DNA of 64,000 nucleotides from Pseudomonas viridiflava (lineage in GTDB: Bacteria; Pseudomonadota; Gammaproteobacteria; Pseudomonadales; Pseudomonadaceae), in the NCBI RefSeq assembly GCF_900602065.1, contig NZ_UWFN01000265.1, positions 496,001 through 560,000 of the forward strand, read 5' to 3'. Position numbers and translations under genes: made by a program. Below, piece after piece: positions 54,704 to 63,831 of the stretch. A model generated the notes under the pieces. It saw only the letters and a program-made list of their open reading frames with translations, searched no databases and had not been told where the DNA came from. The number at the start of each line of letters is the position of its first letter. Position 1 is the stretch's first letter.

Positions 54704-57700
54704 ATGTTCGAAAAACTGCTGATTGCCAACCGCGGCGCCATTGCCTGCCGCATCCTGCGCACCCTTCGTGCACTGCACGTCAAAGGCGTCGCGGTGTACT
54801 CCGAGGCTGACGCGGCCAGTCTGCACCTGCTGGAAGCCGATGAGGCCCACAGTCTGGGTGAAGGCGGCGCAGCCGGTACCTATCTGGCGGTGGACAAAAT
54901 CCTCGCCATCGCCAAAACCAGCGGTGCGAAAGCCATCCATCCCGGTTACGGTTTTCTTTCGGAAAACGCGGCCTTTGCTCAGGCCTGTGAAGATGCAGGG
55001 ATCGCCTTCGTGGGGCCAACGCCCGAGCAACTGCGCGTCTTCGGCCTCAAGCACACGGCACGTGCGCTGGCCAGGATGCACGGCGTGCCGATGCTCGAAG
55101 GCACCGAGCTACTCGACAGCGTCGAAGCCGCTCTGGGCGCGGCTGAAATCATCGGCTACCCGGTGATGCTGAAAAGCACCGCAGGCGGTGGCGGGATTGG
55201 CATGCGCGTTTGCCGCAGTGCCGCAGAACTGAGCGAATCCTTCGAGGCCGTAAAACGACTCGGGCAGAACAATTTCAGCGACTCCGGCGTATTCATCGAG
55301 AAATACATCCAGCGCGCCCGGCACCTTGAAGTGCAGGTGTTTGGTGATGGCCGTGGTGAAGTGCTGGCCCTTGGTGTACGCGATTGCTCGGTGCAACGGC
55401 GCAACCAGAAAGTCCTCGAAGAAACCCCCGCGCCAAACCTGCCCGACGGCATGGGTGAAGCGCTGTGCATGGCGGCGATCAAACTTGCCAAAGCCGTTAA
55501 CTATCGCAGCGCAGGAACTGTGGAGTTTGTTTTCGACAGCGACGATCAGCGTTTTTACTTCCTCGAAGTGAACACCCGCCTGCAAGTCGAGCACGGCGTG
55601 ACCGAGCAAGTCTGGGGTGTCGATCTGGTCAGCTGGATGGTGCAACTGGCAGCCGGTGATCTGCCGCCGTTGAGCGAGCTGCAAGCCGCGCTCAAGCCCA
55701 GCGGTCACGCCATACAGGCGCGTCTGTATGCGGAAGATCCGGGGCGGGATTTCCAGCCCTGTCCTGGCTTACTGACAGCGGTGAACTTCCCGGCTGTAGA
55801 TGGCAAAAGCTTGCGCATCGATACCTGGGTAGAAGCCGGATGCGAGATTCCGCCGTTCTTCGACCCGATGATCGCCAAGGTGATCAGTTGGGCACCCAAT
55901 CGCCAATTAGCCAGCGATGGACTGGCCAATGCATTGAGCGAAACCCGCCTGTATGGCGTGGAGACCAATCGCGACTACCTGCGGCAGATTATCGCCGACG
56001 TACCGTTCGCCAGCGGCCAGCCATGGACTCGCTGCCTGGAAGGTCTGGTCTATCAGGCCGATACCTTTGAAGTGCTCAGTGGCGGTACGCAAACCAGCGT
56101 GCAGGATTATCCGGGGCGTCTGGGTTACTGGGCAGTAGGCGTGCCGCCGTCCGGTCCGATGGACAGCCGTGCTTTGCGTTTGGGCAACAGTTTGCTGGGT
56201 AATGCCGAAGGTTGCGCGGCACTGGAAATCACCATGAGCGGCCCGTTACTGCGCTTCAATACCGATGCTGTGGTGGCGGTCACCGGCGCAGTTATTCCAC
56301 TGACGATGGACGGTGAACCGCAGCCGCTGAATACGGCAGTGTTCGTGCCCGCTGGTTCACAACTGGCACTGGGCACGATTGCCGGAGCCGGGGCGCGCAG
56401 TTACCTGTGCGTGCGTGGTGGGCTGGATGTGCCGGATTATCTGGGCAGCAAAAGCACATTCACTCTCGGCCAGTTCGGCGGGCACGGCGGACGCGCTTTG
56501 CGGGCGGGTGACGTGCTGCATGTTTCGCCACTGGTTAATCGTAGCGCCGGGCAGCAAGTCGCTTCAGAGCAACTGGAAGACCTTGCTGAAGTGCGTCACA
56601 TGCGAGTCATCTACGGCCCGCACGGCGCACCGGAATACTTCACTGAAAACTACATACAGACGTTCTTCGCCACGCAGTGGGAAGTGCACTTCAACTCCAG
56701 CCGCACCGGCGTGCGCCTGATCGGGCCGAAGCCGGAGTGGGTGCGGGCTGATGGTGGTGAAGCGGGCCTGCATCCGTCGAACATTCATGACAACCCGTAT
56801 GCCATCGGCGCAGTGGATTTCACCGGTGATATGCCGGTGATCCTCGGCCCGGACGGTCCATCTCTGGGTGGCTTCGTCTGCCCGGTGACCATCATCGAGG
56901 CGGACCTGTGGCAACTGGGCCAGCTCAAGGCTGGGGACAAGGTGATGTTTGAAGCGGTGAGTATTGAACAGGCACGCCGCTTGTTCTCTGAAACCGCAAA
57001 CCTCTGTAGGAGGATCGGGGTGGCGCTCCACATTGCTCGCGATGGCGGTATTTCAGACGCTGCAAATGTATCAGCTGTACCAGCCTCATCGCGAGCAAGC
57101 TCGCTTCTACAGGCTCCTTTCCAGCTCACCTCCCCTATCGTGCTCGACATTGGCGCAGACGACACTCGTTTGGTCGCCCGCCTCTCAGGCGACACGCACC
57201 TGTTGCTGGAAATCGGCGCACCGGAGCTGGATCTGGTCTTGCGCTTCCGCGGCCATGCCTTGATGCAGGCGCTGGAAGCCAAGCATCTGCAAGGCGTAAT
57301 CGACCTGACGCCGGGCATTCGCTCACTGCAAGTGCATTACCAGCCGGAACGACTACCGCTGGCGCAACTGCTCGATATCGTCGCTGGTGAATGGGACGCG
57401 GTCTGCGCGACCAAGGACTTGCAAGTCCCTTCGCGCATCGTCCATCTGCCGTTGTCCTGGGATGATCCGGCCTGTCAGCTCGCCATCGAAAAATACATGA
57501 CTACCGTGCGCAAGGACGCCCCTTGGTGCCCGAGCAATCTGGAGTTCATCCGGCGCATAAACGACCTGCCCAACCTCGACGAAGTGCAGCGCACCGTGTT
57601 CGAGGCCAGCTATCTGGTCATGGGCCTGGGCGATGTTTACCTCGGCGCTCCGGTTGCCACGCCACTGGATCCGCGCCACCGACTGGTCACCACCAAATAC

Positions 57701-58378
57701 AACCCCGCCCGCACCTGGACTGCTGAGAACTCGGTGGGCATCGGCGGCGCGTACATGTGCGTGTACGGCATGGAGGGCCCCGGTGGTTATCAGTTTGTGG
57801 GGCGGACCTTGCAGATGTGGAATCGCTACCGCGAAGTTGCCGCGTTCGACGGCAAACCCTGGTTGCTGCGCTTCTTCGATCAGATCCGTTTCTACCCGGT
57901 CAGCGCAGACGAACTGCTGCGCATCCGTCGTGACTTCCCGCTAGGTCGCTATGACCTGGAGATCGAACACAGCACGCTGAACCTGGCCGATTATCAGGCG
58001 TTCCTGAATCGCGAAGCCGAGGGCATCGCCTCTTTCCGCAGCCAGCAACAAGCGGCATTCAACGCTGAACGTGAACGCTGGATTGCCAGCGGTCAGGCTA
58101 ATTTCGAAAGCGATGAAGCCGTCGCCCCCCTGACTGAAGAAGCCCCGCTCAAGGCAGGAGAACACAGCGTCGACAGCCATATCGCTGGCAACCTCTGGCA
58201 GGTGCAGGTCGAGGTCGGCCAGCGTGTCGAGGCAGGTGAGGCATTGGTAATCCTAGAGTCGATGAAGATGGAAATTCCGCTGCTGGCGCCGACCTCAGGC
58301 GTGGTCCGCGAGGTGCGCGTTCAGCCAGGTTCGGCAGTCCGTGCAGGTCAGCGTGTCGTCGTACTGCAAGCCGACTGA
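54704..58378 (+). CDS. Biotin-dependent guanidine (urea) carboxylase
   Basis: 1224 residues. Biotin carboxylase domain (about 1-450, EVNTRLQVEHGVTEQ), KipA/AHS2-like domain (about 465-765), KipI/AHS1-like domain (about 820-1085) and a biotinyl domain with ESMKMEI (Lys1188). It carboxylates guanidine, or less well urea, using bicarbonate and ATP; the product goes to the DUF1989 pair and allophanate hydrolase. Residue 1040 in QMWNRY is Asn where I recall urea carboxylases having Asp, which favours guanidine. Residues about 767-803 are encoded by a REP pair at 57004-57112, an in-frame insertion between two domains. Confidence 0.92.
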   Translation: MFEKLLIANRGAIACRILRTLRALHVKGVAVYSEADAASLHLLEADEAHSLGEGGAAGTYLAVDKILAIAKTSGAKAIHPGYGFLSENAAFAQACEDAGIAFVGPTPEQLRVFGLKHTARALARMHGVPMLEGTELLDSVEAALGAAEIIGYPVMLKSTAGGGGIGMRVCRSAAELSESFEAVKRLGQNNFSDSGVFIEKYIQRARHLEVQVFGDGRGEVLALGVRDCSVQRRNQKVLEETPAPNLPDGMGEALCMAAIKLAKAVNYRSAGTVEFVFDSDDQRFYFLEVNTRLQVEHGVTEQVWGVDLVSWMVQLAAGDLPPLSELQAALKPSGHAIQARLYAEDPGRDFQPCPGLLTAVNFPAVDGKSLRIDTWVEAGCEIPPFFDPMIAKVISWAPNRQLASDGLANALSETRLYGVETNRDYLRQIIADVPFASGQPWTRCLEGLVYQADTFEVLSGGTQTSVQDYPGRLGYWAVGVPPSGPMDSRALRLGNSLLGNAEGCAALEITMSGPLLRFNTDAVVAVTGAVIPLTMDGEPQPLNTAVFVPAGSQLALGTIAGAGARSYLCVRGGLDVPDYLGSKSTFTLGQFGGHGGRALRAGDVLHVSPLVNRSAGQQVASEQLEDLAEVRHMRVIYGPHGAPEYFTENYIQTFFATQWEVHFNSSRTGVRLIGPKPEWVRADGGEAGLHPSNIHDNPYAIGAVDFTGDMPVILGPDGPSLGGFVCPVTIIEADLWQLGQLKAGDKVMFEAVSIEQARRLFSETANLCRRIGVALHIARDGGISDAANVSAVPASSRASSLLQAPFQLTSPIVLDIGADDTRLVARLSGDTHLLLEIGAPELDLVLRFRGHALMQALEAKHLQGVIDLTPGIRSLQVHYQPERLPLAQLLDIVAGEWDAVCATKDLQVPSRIVHLPLSWDDPACQLAIEKYMTTVRKDAPWCPSNLEFIRRINDLPNLDEVQRTVFEASYLVMGLGDVYLGAPVATPLDPRHRLVTTKYNPARTWTAENSVGIGGAYMCVYGMEGPGGYQFVGRTLQMWNRYREVAAFDGKPWLLRFFDQIRFYPVSADELLRIRRDFPLGRYDLEIEHSTLNLADYQAFLNREAEGIASFRSQQQAAFNAERERWIASGQANFESDEAVAPLTEEAPLKAGEHSVDSHIAGNLWQVQVEVGQRVEAGEALVILESMKMEIPLLAPTSGVVREVRVQPGSAVRAGQRVVVLQAD
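57004..57112 (+). repeat. REP pair lying in frame within the carboxylase gene
   Basis: ctgtaggag ... gctcgcgat (left arm partly decayed) and tcgcgagcaagctcgcttctacag (right arm, split here as tcgcgagcaagc and tcgcttctacag) match the intergenic REP pairs at 5913 and 31285. The reading frame stays open through it. Confidence 0.85.
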
Positions 58379-58406
58379 TCCTTTTACTTTTTGATGGAAT
58401 TCTTCT

Positions 58407-60224
58407 ATGAGCCTTGAAGTAACGTTGCGTGACCTGCGCCTGGATTCAGTCCGTGCGGCCTATGAATCCGGCAACCTGACACCCCGTCAATTGATCCTCG
58501 CCTTGCGCGAAAAAGCCGCTGCGTTGAACCCCGAATATCACCTGTTCATTCACCTGCTGACCCCGAACGAACTGGAGCCCTACCTCGCCGCACTGGAGGG
58601 CCGTGATATCAAGGACCTGCCGCTTTACGGCATCCCTTTCGCGATCAAGGACAACATCGATCTGGCAGGTATTCCGACGACGGCGGCTTGCGTGGCGTAT
58701 GCCTACACGCCTGAACGCTCGGCGACGATCGTCGAGCAACTGTTGGCACTGGGGGCGATCCCCATGGGCAAAACCAATCTGGATCAGTTTGCCACCGGCT
58801 TGAACGGCAGCCGCTCGCCCTATGGCGCCTGCCCGAACAGCGTGCTCAAAGAATATCCATCGGGCGGGTCCAGCTCGGGTTCGTCACTCGCCGTCGCGCT
58901 GCGCGTCAGCAGCTTCTCGCTGGGCACCGACACAGCAGGCTCGGGCCGGGTGCCCGCTGCGCTAAACAATCTGGTCGGCATGAAAGCCAGCAAAGGCCTG
59001 ATCTCAACCGCCGGAGTCGTGCCCGCCTGCCGCACGCTGGACTGCGTGACCACCTTCACCGCCACCGCCCGCGAAGCCAGCCAGTTGCTGAGCCTGACCG
59101 CACGACTGGACCCCCGTGACGAATACAGCCGCAGCAACCCTCTGTGGAACGATGCTTCGGCATTCGGTGCGCCACGCCCGTTCCGGTTCGGCGTTCCACG
59201 CGAAGAAGACCTGGAGTTCTTCGGCTGCACCCAAGGCCCGCAGCTGTTTAGCGACGCCGTTGACCACCTGACCGCGCTGGGTGGCCAAGCCGTCACGCTG
59301 GACCTGTCACCGTTTCTTGAAGCCGCACGCCTGCTCTATGAAGGCCCGTGGGTCGCCGAACGTTACAGCGTCGCTGGCGAACTCATGGAGACCAGTCCCG
59401 ACGCTGTGCTGCCGGTGATCAAAGCAGTGCTGGCCAAGGCCCCCGGCGTGACGGGTGTGGATACATTCCGCGCGCAATACCGCCTGCAAGCGCTCAAGGC
59501 GATCTGCGACAAAGCCATGGAAGGTCTGGACTTCGTCGTAACGCCAAGCATCCCCCGCCCGGTGACCAACGCCGAACTGCAAGCCGAACCCGTACTGCGT
59601 AACTCGGATCTGGGTTACTACACCAACTTCGTTAACCTGCTGGATTACGCCGCTATAGCCGTACCGAGCGCCTTCATGGATAACGGGCTGCCATGGGGCG
59701 TGACGCTGTTTGGTCGGGTCTTCACCGATCAATACCTGCTAAGCATTGCTGACGCCCTGCAACGGCATACCGAATTGCCGCTGACGGGGGGCCTGAAAAC
59801 GCCGCTGAACAAACCCGCTACCCTCGCCCGTAATGACATGGCTCGCGTAGTGGTGTGCGGCGCGCATCTGGATGGCCTGGCGCTGAACTGGCAACTCAAA
59901 CAGCGCGGCGCTCGGCTGGTTGAAACCACGCGAAGCTCTGCTGATTACCAACTCTACGCACTGGCAGGCGGCCCGCCGTTCAGGCCGGGTATGGTCCGGG
60001 TCGATCAAGGTGGCGTTGCCATTGAGGTGGAAGTCTGGGAACTGCCGAGCCACGAGTTGGGCTCATTCCTCACCGGAATTCCGGCGCCACTGGGTTTAGG
60101 CAAAGTGCAGCTCGCCGACGGACGTTGGGAGTGCGGGTTCATCTGCGAAGCTTATGGGCTGGAGGGTGCAAAAAACATCAGCCATCTGGGCGGCTGGCGG
60201 GCTTATTTGCAGGCTGATAAATAG
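58407..60224 (+). CDS. atzF: Allophanate hydrolase
   Basis: 605 residues. N-terminal amidase-signature domain with the Lys of IPFAIKDNIDLAG, the cis-Ser region GGSSSGSSLAV and the nucleophile in GTDTAGSGRVPAALN. The C-terminal domain (about 470-605) completes the conversion of allophanate to ammonia and carbon dioxide. It is the last step of guanidine breakdown in this operon and starts 28 bases after the carboxylase. Confidence 0.94.
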   Translation: MSLEVTLRDLRLDSVRAAYESGNLTPRQLILALREKAAALNPEYHLFIHLLTPNELEPYLAALEGRDIKDLPLYGIPFAIKDNIDLAGIPTTAACVAYAYTPERSATIVEQLLALGAIPMGKTNLDQFATGLNGSRSPYGACPNSVLKEYPSGGSSSGSSLAVALRVSSFSLGTDTAGSGRVPAALNNLVGMKASKGLISTAGVVPACRTLDCVTTFTATAREASQLLSLTARLDPRDEYSRSNPLWNDASAFGAPRPFRFGVPREEDLEFFGCTQGPQLFSDAVDHLTALGGQAVTLDLSPFLEAARLLYEGPWVAERYSVAGELMETSPDAVLPVIKAVLAKAPGVTGVDTFRAQYRLQALKAICDKAMEGLDFVVTPSIPRPVTNAELQAEPVLRNSDLGYYTNFVNLLDYAAIAVPSAFMDNGLPWGVTLFGRVFTDQYLLSIADALQRHTELPLTGGLKTPLNKPATLARNDMARVVVCGAHLDGLALNWQLKQRGARLVETTRSSADYQLYALAGGPPFRPGMVRVDQGGVAIEVEVWELPSHELGSFLTGIPAPLGLGKVQLADGRWECGFICEAYGLEGAKNISHLGGWRAYLQADK

Positions 60225-60251
60225 CGCTAAATCGGCTTGAAACACACACCC

Positions 60252-60342
60252 TTGCAGGAGCGAATTCATTCGCGAAAGCGGTGTGTCAGACACATATTTT
60301 TTTGCAGGAAAAACGCATTCGCGAATGAATTCGCTCCCACAA
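60252..60342. repeat. REP inverted pair (GCGAATTCATTCGCG type)
   Basis: ttgcaggagcgaattcattc and inverted gaatgaattcgctcccacaa, 30 bases after the allophanate hydrolase stop. Confidence 0.82.
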
Positions 60343-60371
60343 AAAACGGGTGTTTACGCGGTGAACGCCCC

Positions 60372-60445
60372 CTGTAGGAGCTGCCGAAGGCTGCGATGGC
60401 GGTGTGTCAGGATGAACGCTTCGCAGCCTTCGGCAGCTCCTACAA
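60372..60445. repeat. REP inverted pair (GAGCTGCCGAAGGCTGC type)
   Basis: ctgtaggagctgccgaaggc and inverted gccttcggcagctcctaca, directly after a pair of another family. The rest of 60446-60535 is A+T-rich with no gene. Confidence 0.85.
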
Positions 60446-60535
60446 AAAGCGCATTTCAATCTGTAGTTTGTATGTTGTTCATAAGTGCAAAGAGTCTTGG
60501 GTCCCATACATAATTAGCCCAATCACAAAAAACCA

Positions 60536-60570
60536 GCCGACATAGTGACGCTTCAACTCACTAAGTCGGC
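60536..60570. terminator. Strong hairpin directly before the toxin-like gene
   Basis: gccgac-a-tagtga / tcacta-a-gtcggc, two 6-bp stems interrupted by one A.A mismatch, nine-base loop. It is flanked by aaaaaacca on the left and ccttttc on the right, so it has terminator character on both strands; it ends six bases before the ATG. Confidence 0.75.
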
Positions 60571-60576
60571 CTTTTC

Positions 60577-63500
60577 ATGAACGATCAAACGCTGCATACG
60601 GACGCTCATCGCCAGCGCCTGGAAAACCTCACAAAAAGCCCCGGCTTCAAACTCATCGCCCATTCGCCCCTGCTGCTCAAAGCCATCCAGCTGGATATGG
60701 ATTACCCTCCACCCCTGCGCGCTTATATACGCGAGCAATTGAAGCATCTGCTGCAACAGACCACCGGTAAAGCCCTGTCCCCCGACAAACTCAGTATCCG
60801 CTTTTGCACTGAAACCAATCCCGAGGTCGACAACCAAGGCCGTGAGCGTTATTCGCGGCGTATGACGCTGACGGATATCGGCGTACTGTCCTTCAACGGC
60901 GCGATGATGCGTGCGCTTCTGCAGTACAGCTTCACAGACAAGCCTCTGGATAAATCAATCCCCGCCCTTACCGCACAAGCTGCGCTCAACCTGATCATCA
61001 ATAGCCGCTGGTTCCTCGACTACCCCGCTCTGATGGAAAGTTTCTGGGCCAGGCACCGGGGCACTTACCGGGCGCTGGCCAAGCTGTCTTTTCTGGATAA
61101 GTTGGCGCGGCAGTACGCTCGCAAACTGATCACGCGCGAAGGCTATGAACTCGCGCTTGACGCCTTGGGGCTGGAGGCATTCCCGGACTCGGCAGCGTGC
61201 CTTGAAATATCCGCCCGAGGACAGCGCGCCGTTGCGCACCTGCTGTCGATCAATGAACAGGATTTACCCGACGCTTTTCAGCTACGGTCTAACAACACAT
61301 CACATTGCTATATCCACATGCCGGGAGGTCGAACTGCGCCTGTGGAATACATCAGCGATGTACCGGCACACATGAGTAAAAAGTTCGTTGATGCCATGAA
61401 GACGCTCCCTGGCCTGCATGACTACTCCGGGCCAGTCAGTCTCACCGAAGTCGACGGTGATATTTTTTCGGCTATCACCGCCGCCCAGGAAAAACGCTCG
61501 CTGGACTATATCGAGACACAGATCGGCCTAAGCGCTCAGCCCCATCCATTCAAAACCATAGAGCGTGGCCTGAGTTTGCTCGGCGCGATGGATGTATGGC
61601 AGTCGCACCCCGATGTTCTGCAGCAGATCCCGGTCCCCTTGGCCACGGCCGCCAAAGTCATGGCCAAGGCACTGCGGGAAAAACACCATTGGGTGGTTAA
61701 CCCCGATCAGGTGTTCATTCGTTATCTGCGGGGTCAGTCCACCACTCCGCTAGGTGACGCCCGGCACCCCGCCCTCGACATTCAGGTCCCGGATGAAAAA
61801 CCCATTAGCCTGAGCGAGGCACTGGTGAGCAATTACCGCGTCGCATCGCCAGCCGGCTACATCGATAACGGAGGCCGTAATGCGGTGTATCTCGACGTCA
61901 CCGGCACGGGCAAGTGGGACGCGCGCCAAGAGCTGCCCATGGACGTTCAGGCCATTGAGAGTGTCATTCGTGAGATCAGCTTTCTGAAGGTGATGCGCCA
62001 GGAAATCGATGAGTTCTGGGCGCAGCACAAGGCAGCCATCGAGGCGACCCTGCAAAGCCAGTTCGTGACCCAGGCATTGCTATGCCTCAAGCAACGCACC
62101 GTGCAGCGTCACGGGTTCGATATGATCGTCAAAGCGCTGGAGCAACTGAACATCGAAACCCGGGGCGCTCGGATCGAATGGTCGATACCCGGTTTGTATC
62201 TACAGCACTCTCTGTTCGACGGCCCGACCGCCCAATACTGCCCGAGCCTTTTGGTACTGAGCCATCCTGGCAAAACGCAGCGGGTGCTCTACCAGGCAGG
62301 TGCGCTCAAGGCATTTATCGAGTTCGAAAACGAGGAGCTGCTCAACCGTTACCTGCGTCATGCCGCACGCAGTCAAACGTGGCGAGGTGCCCTGCTTGAT
62401 TACGTCCCCGTGCGACACCACGAGCGGCTCACTTACATTCTGAAAGTCTGGGCTGGCGATCAGGCTCCCAGCGAGCCGGTTTCCCTGATGCGCCCATGGA
62501 CTGACGTTTTGCTCAATCACGACACCCGCAAAGCGCTGGCGCAGGAGTTGAGCGAGCGAAACGTCACCGGCTCTCCGTTTACTCAGATAGTCAGTATGCT
62601 CAGGCAAAACAGTCTCTGGAATGCGGATGACACCGTGGTTACCTCCCAGGAAGTGTCACTTCGGTACTGGACGCGGCAGCTCCATCAACTGCAGTTTCTG
62701 ATCGCCCCGATGTCGATACTGCTGACGCCTGCGTTGATTGCCTCGCTGGCGACCGAACTGGGTCTAACAGCGCTGAATATCGCTTCGGCGAACCTGCCTG
62801 GTGCGCGTTATGCCGAGAAGCAGCAAGCGTTGCTCAGTGCTCTGTCTGTGGGATTACTGCAATTGCCGCCTGCCATGCCCCGTCTGACCAATGCTCTGCG
62901 CAAATTGGCAACACCGGTCAAACCTGCGTTAACGCCTGCGATTACTTCAGTTTCAAGCACTAAAAGTTTTAGCATCTGGCTCAACCGTTCGATGTTGAAC
63001 CGCGAAACCCGTATGGAAAGTTTTTTCAATACTGACACGGTGCTGAAAGCCTGGACCCTTCCAGGTCACGCCGGGTTCTCCACCCTGGCAGTGAAAGCCT
63101 GGAAGCTCAAACGTCAGTTTCTGCTATGGACCGCCGAAACCCGACAAGCGCGCACGCTGGTGGTCAGTAGCCACGGTTACTACCTGCCATGGAGTAAAAA
63201 TGCAGCCATCCCCAACGGCACTGAACTGCAGGTCTACGCGCCGCATGGCCATGAACTGGTCGACCCCGGATTGCATCGGGCGGTCAGTAAACAGGCAAGC
63301 CCGTTCGCCCTCCTCGATACGCAGCGCCCAACACTCGTAAGCTCGCTGGCCCATCCCTACGTCTTGACTGACAAACTGCTGGCAGGCACTTCACGGCCGG
63401 GAATGATAAAAAACTACATCCTGTCAAAATTTCAGAGTCCTTATGGCGAAAGCTATCAGGACATCAGCCATGTCGTGCGCAACTCCAATCAATCGCCGCT

Positions 63501-63699
63501 GCGGAACACGCTGCCACCAACCCCCATGGACGTGATGACGGTTAGAAATCGCTTCGGCATGGCACCCCCTGCTCTGGACCAGTTTTTTAATGCACTGGCT
63601 GACGCAGGTATTCACTACGACAGGATTCTGCTGCTGCATTGTCGTTGTTCAGCGTTCAAGTCGTTGTTTGGCATCGCCCCGGTGTACAGAGTGCCATGA
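60577..63699 (+). CDS. Large toxin-like protein (dermonecrotic-toxin-like) with possible caspase-fold C-terminus
   Basis: 1040 residues, no signal peptide. The N-terminal two thirds resemble large Pseudomonas dermonecrotic-toxin-like (DUF6543-type) proteins (LSPDKLSIRFCTE, MTLTDIGVLSFN), with a hydrophobic stretch near 705-790 that could enter membranes. The C-terminal domain carries TLVVSSHGYY (His866), NGTELQVYAPHG and RILLLHCRCS (Cys1022/Cys1024), a layout like the SGHG...C dyad of caspase-fold peptidases or the Stv-type putative adhesin domain. No immunity or secretion gene is adjacent. The ATG lacks a clear ribosome site and sits just behind a strong hairpin; the next in-frame Met is residue 41. 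Confidence 0.7.
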   Translation: MNDQTLHTDAHRQRLENLTKSPGFKLIAHSPLLLKAIQLDMDYPPPLRAYIREQLKHLLQQTTGKALSPDKLSIRFCTETNPEVDNQGRERYSRRMTLTDIGVLSFNGAMMRALLQYSFTDKPLDKSIPALTAQAALNLIINSRWFLDYPALMESFWARHRGTYRALAKLSFLDKLARQYARKLITREGYELALDALGLEAFPDSAACLEISARGQRAVAHLLSINEQDLPDAFQLRSNNTSHCYIHMPGGRTAPVEYISDVPAHMSKKFVDAMKTLPGLHDYSGPVSLTEVDGDIFSAITAAQEKRSLDYIETQIGLSAQPHPFKTIERGLSLLGAMDVWQSHPDVLQQIPVPLATAAKVMAKALREKHHWVVNPDQVFIRYLRGQSTTPLGDARHPALDIQVPDEKPISLSEALVSNYRVASPAGYIDNGGRNAVYLDVTGTGKWDARQELPMDVQAIESVIREISFLKVMRQEIDEFWAQHKAAIEATLQSQFVTQALLCLKQRTVQRHGFDMIVKALEQLNIETRGARIEWSIPGLYLQHSLFDGPTAQYCPSLLVLSHPGKTQRVLYQAGALKAFIEFENEELLNRYLRHAARSQTWRGALLDYVPVRHHERLTYILKVWAGDQAPSEPVSLMRPWTDVLLNHDTRKALAQELSERNVTGSPFTQIVSMLRQNSLWNADDTVVTSQEVSLRYWTRQLHQLQFLIAPMSILLTPALIASLATELGLTALNIASANLPGARYAEKQQALLSALSVGLLQLPPAMPRLTNALRKLATPVKPALTPAITSVSSTKSFSIWLNRSMLNRETRMESFFNTDTVLKAWTLPGHAGFSTLAVKAWKLKRQFLLWTAETRQARTLVVSSHGYYLPWSKNAAIPNGTELQVYAPHGHELVDPGLHRAVSKQASPFALLDTQRPTLVSSLAHPYVLTDKLLAGTSRPGMIKNYILSKFQSPYGESYQDISHVVRNSNQSPLRNTLPPTPMDVMTVRNRFGMAPPALDQFFNALADAGIHYDRILLLHCRCSAFKSLFGIAPVYRVP

Positions 63700-63831
63700 G
63701 CATAAAACTACGAATTTGCTGATAGCGTGAGCTCAAAATCGGCGAAAAACATTTAATGTCGCGATAGCGAAAAGAATGGCGGCGGGCTAGCATGCCAGCT
63801 TTCACGGACAGGCAAAACAATCGGACACGTT

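Noticed and set aside
53095..60224. Reading the locus as a plain urea amidolyase operon
   Set aside because: Presence of the guanidine-I riboswitch and the DUF1989 pair fits guanidine breakdown better; urea carboxylation may still be a side activity.
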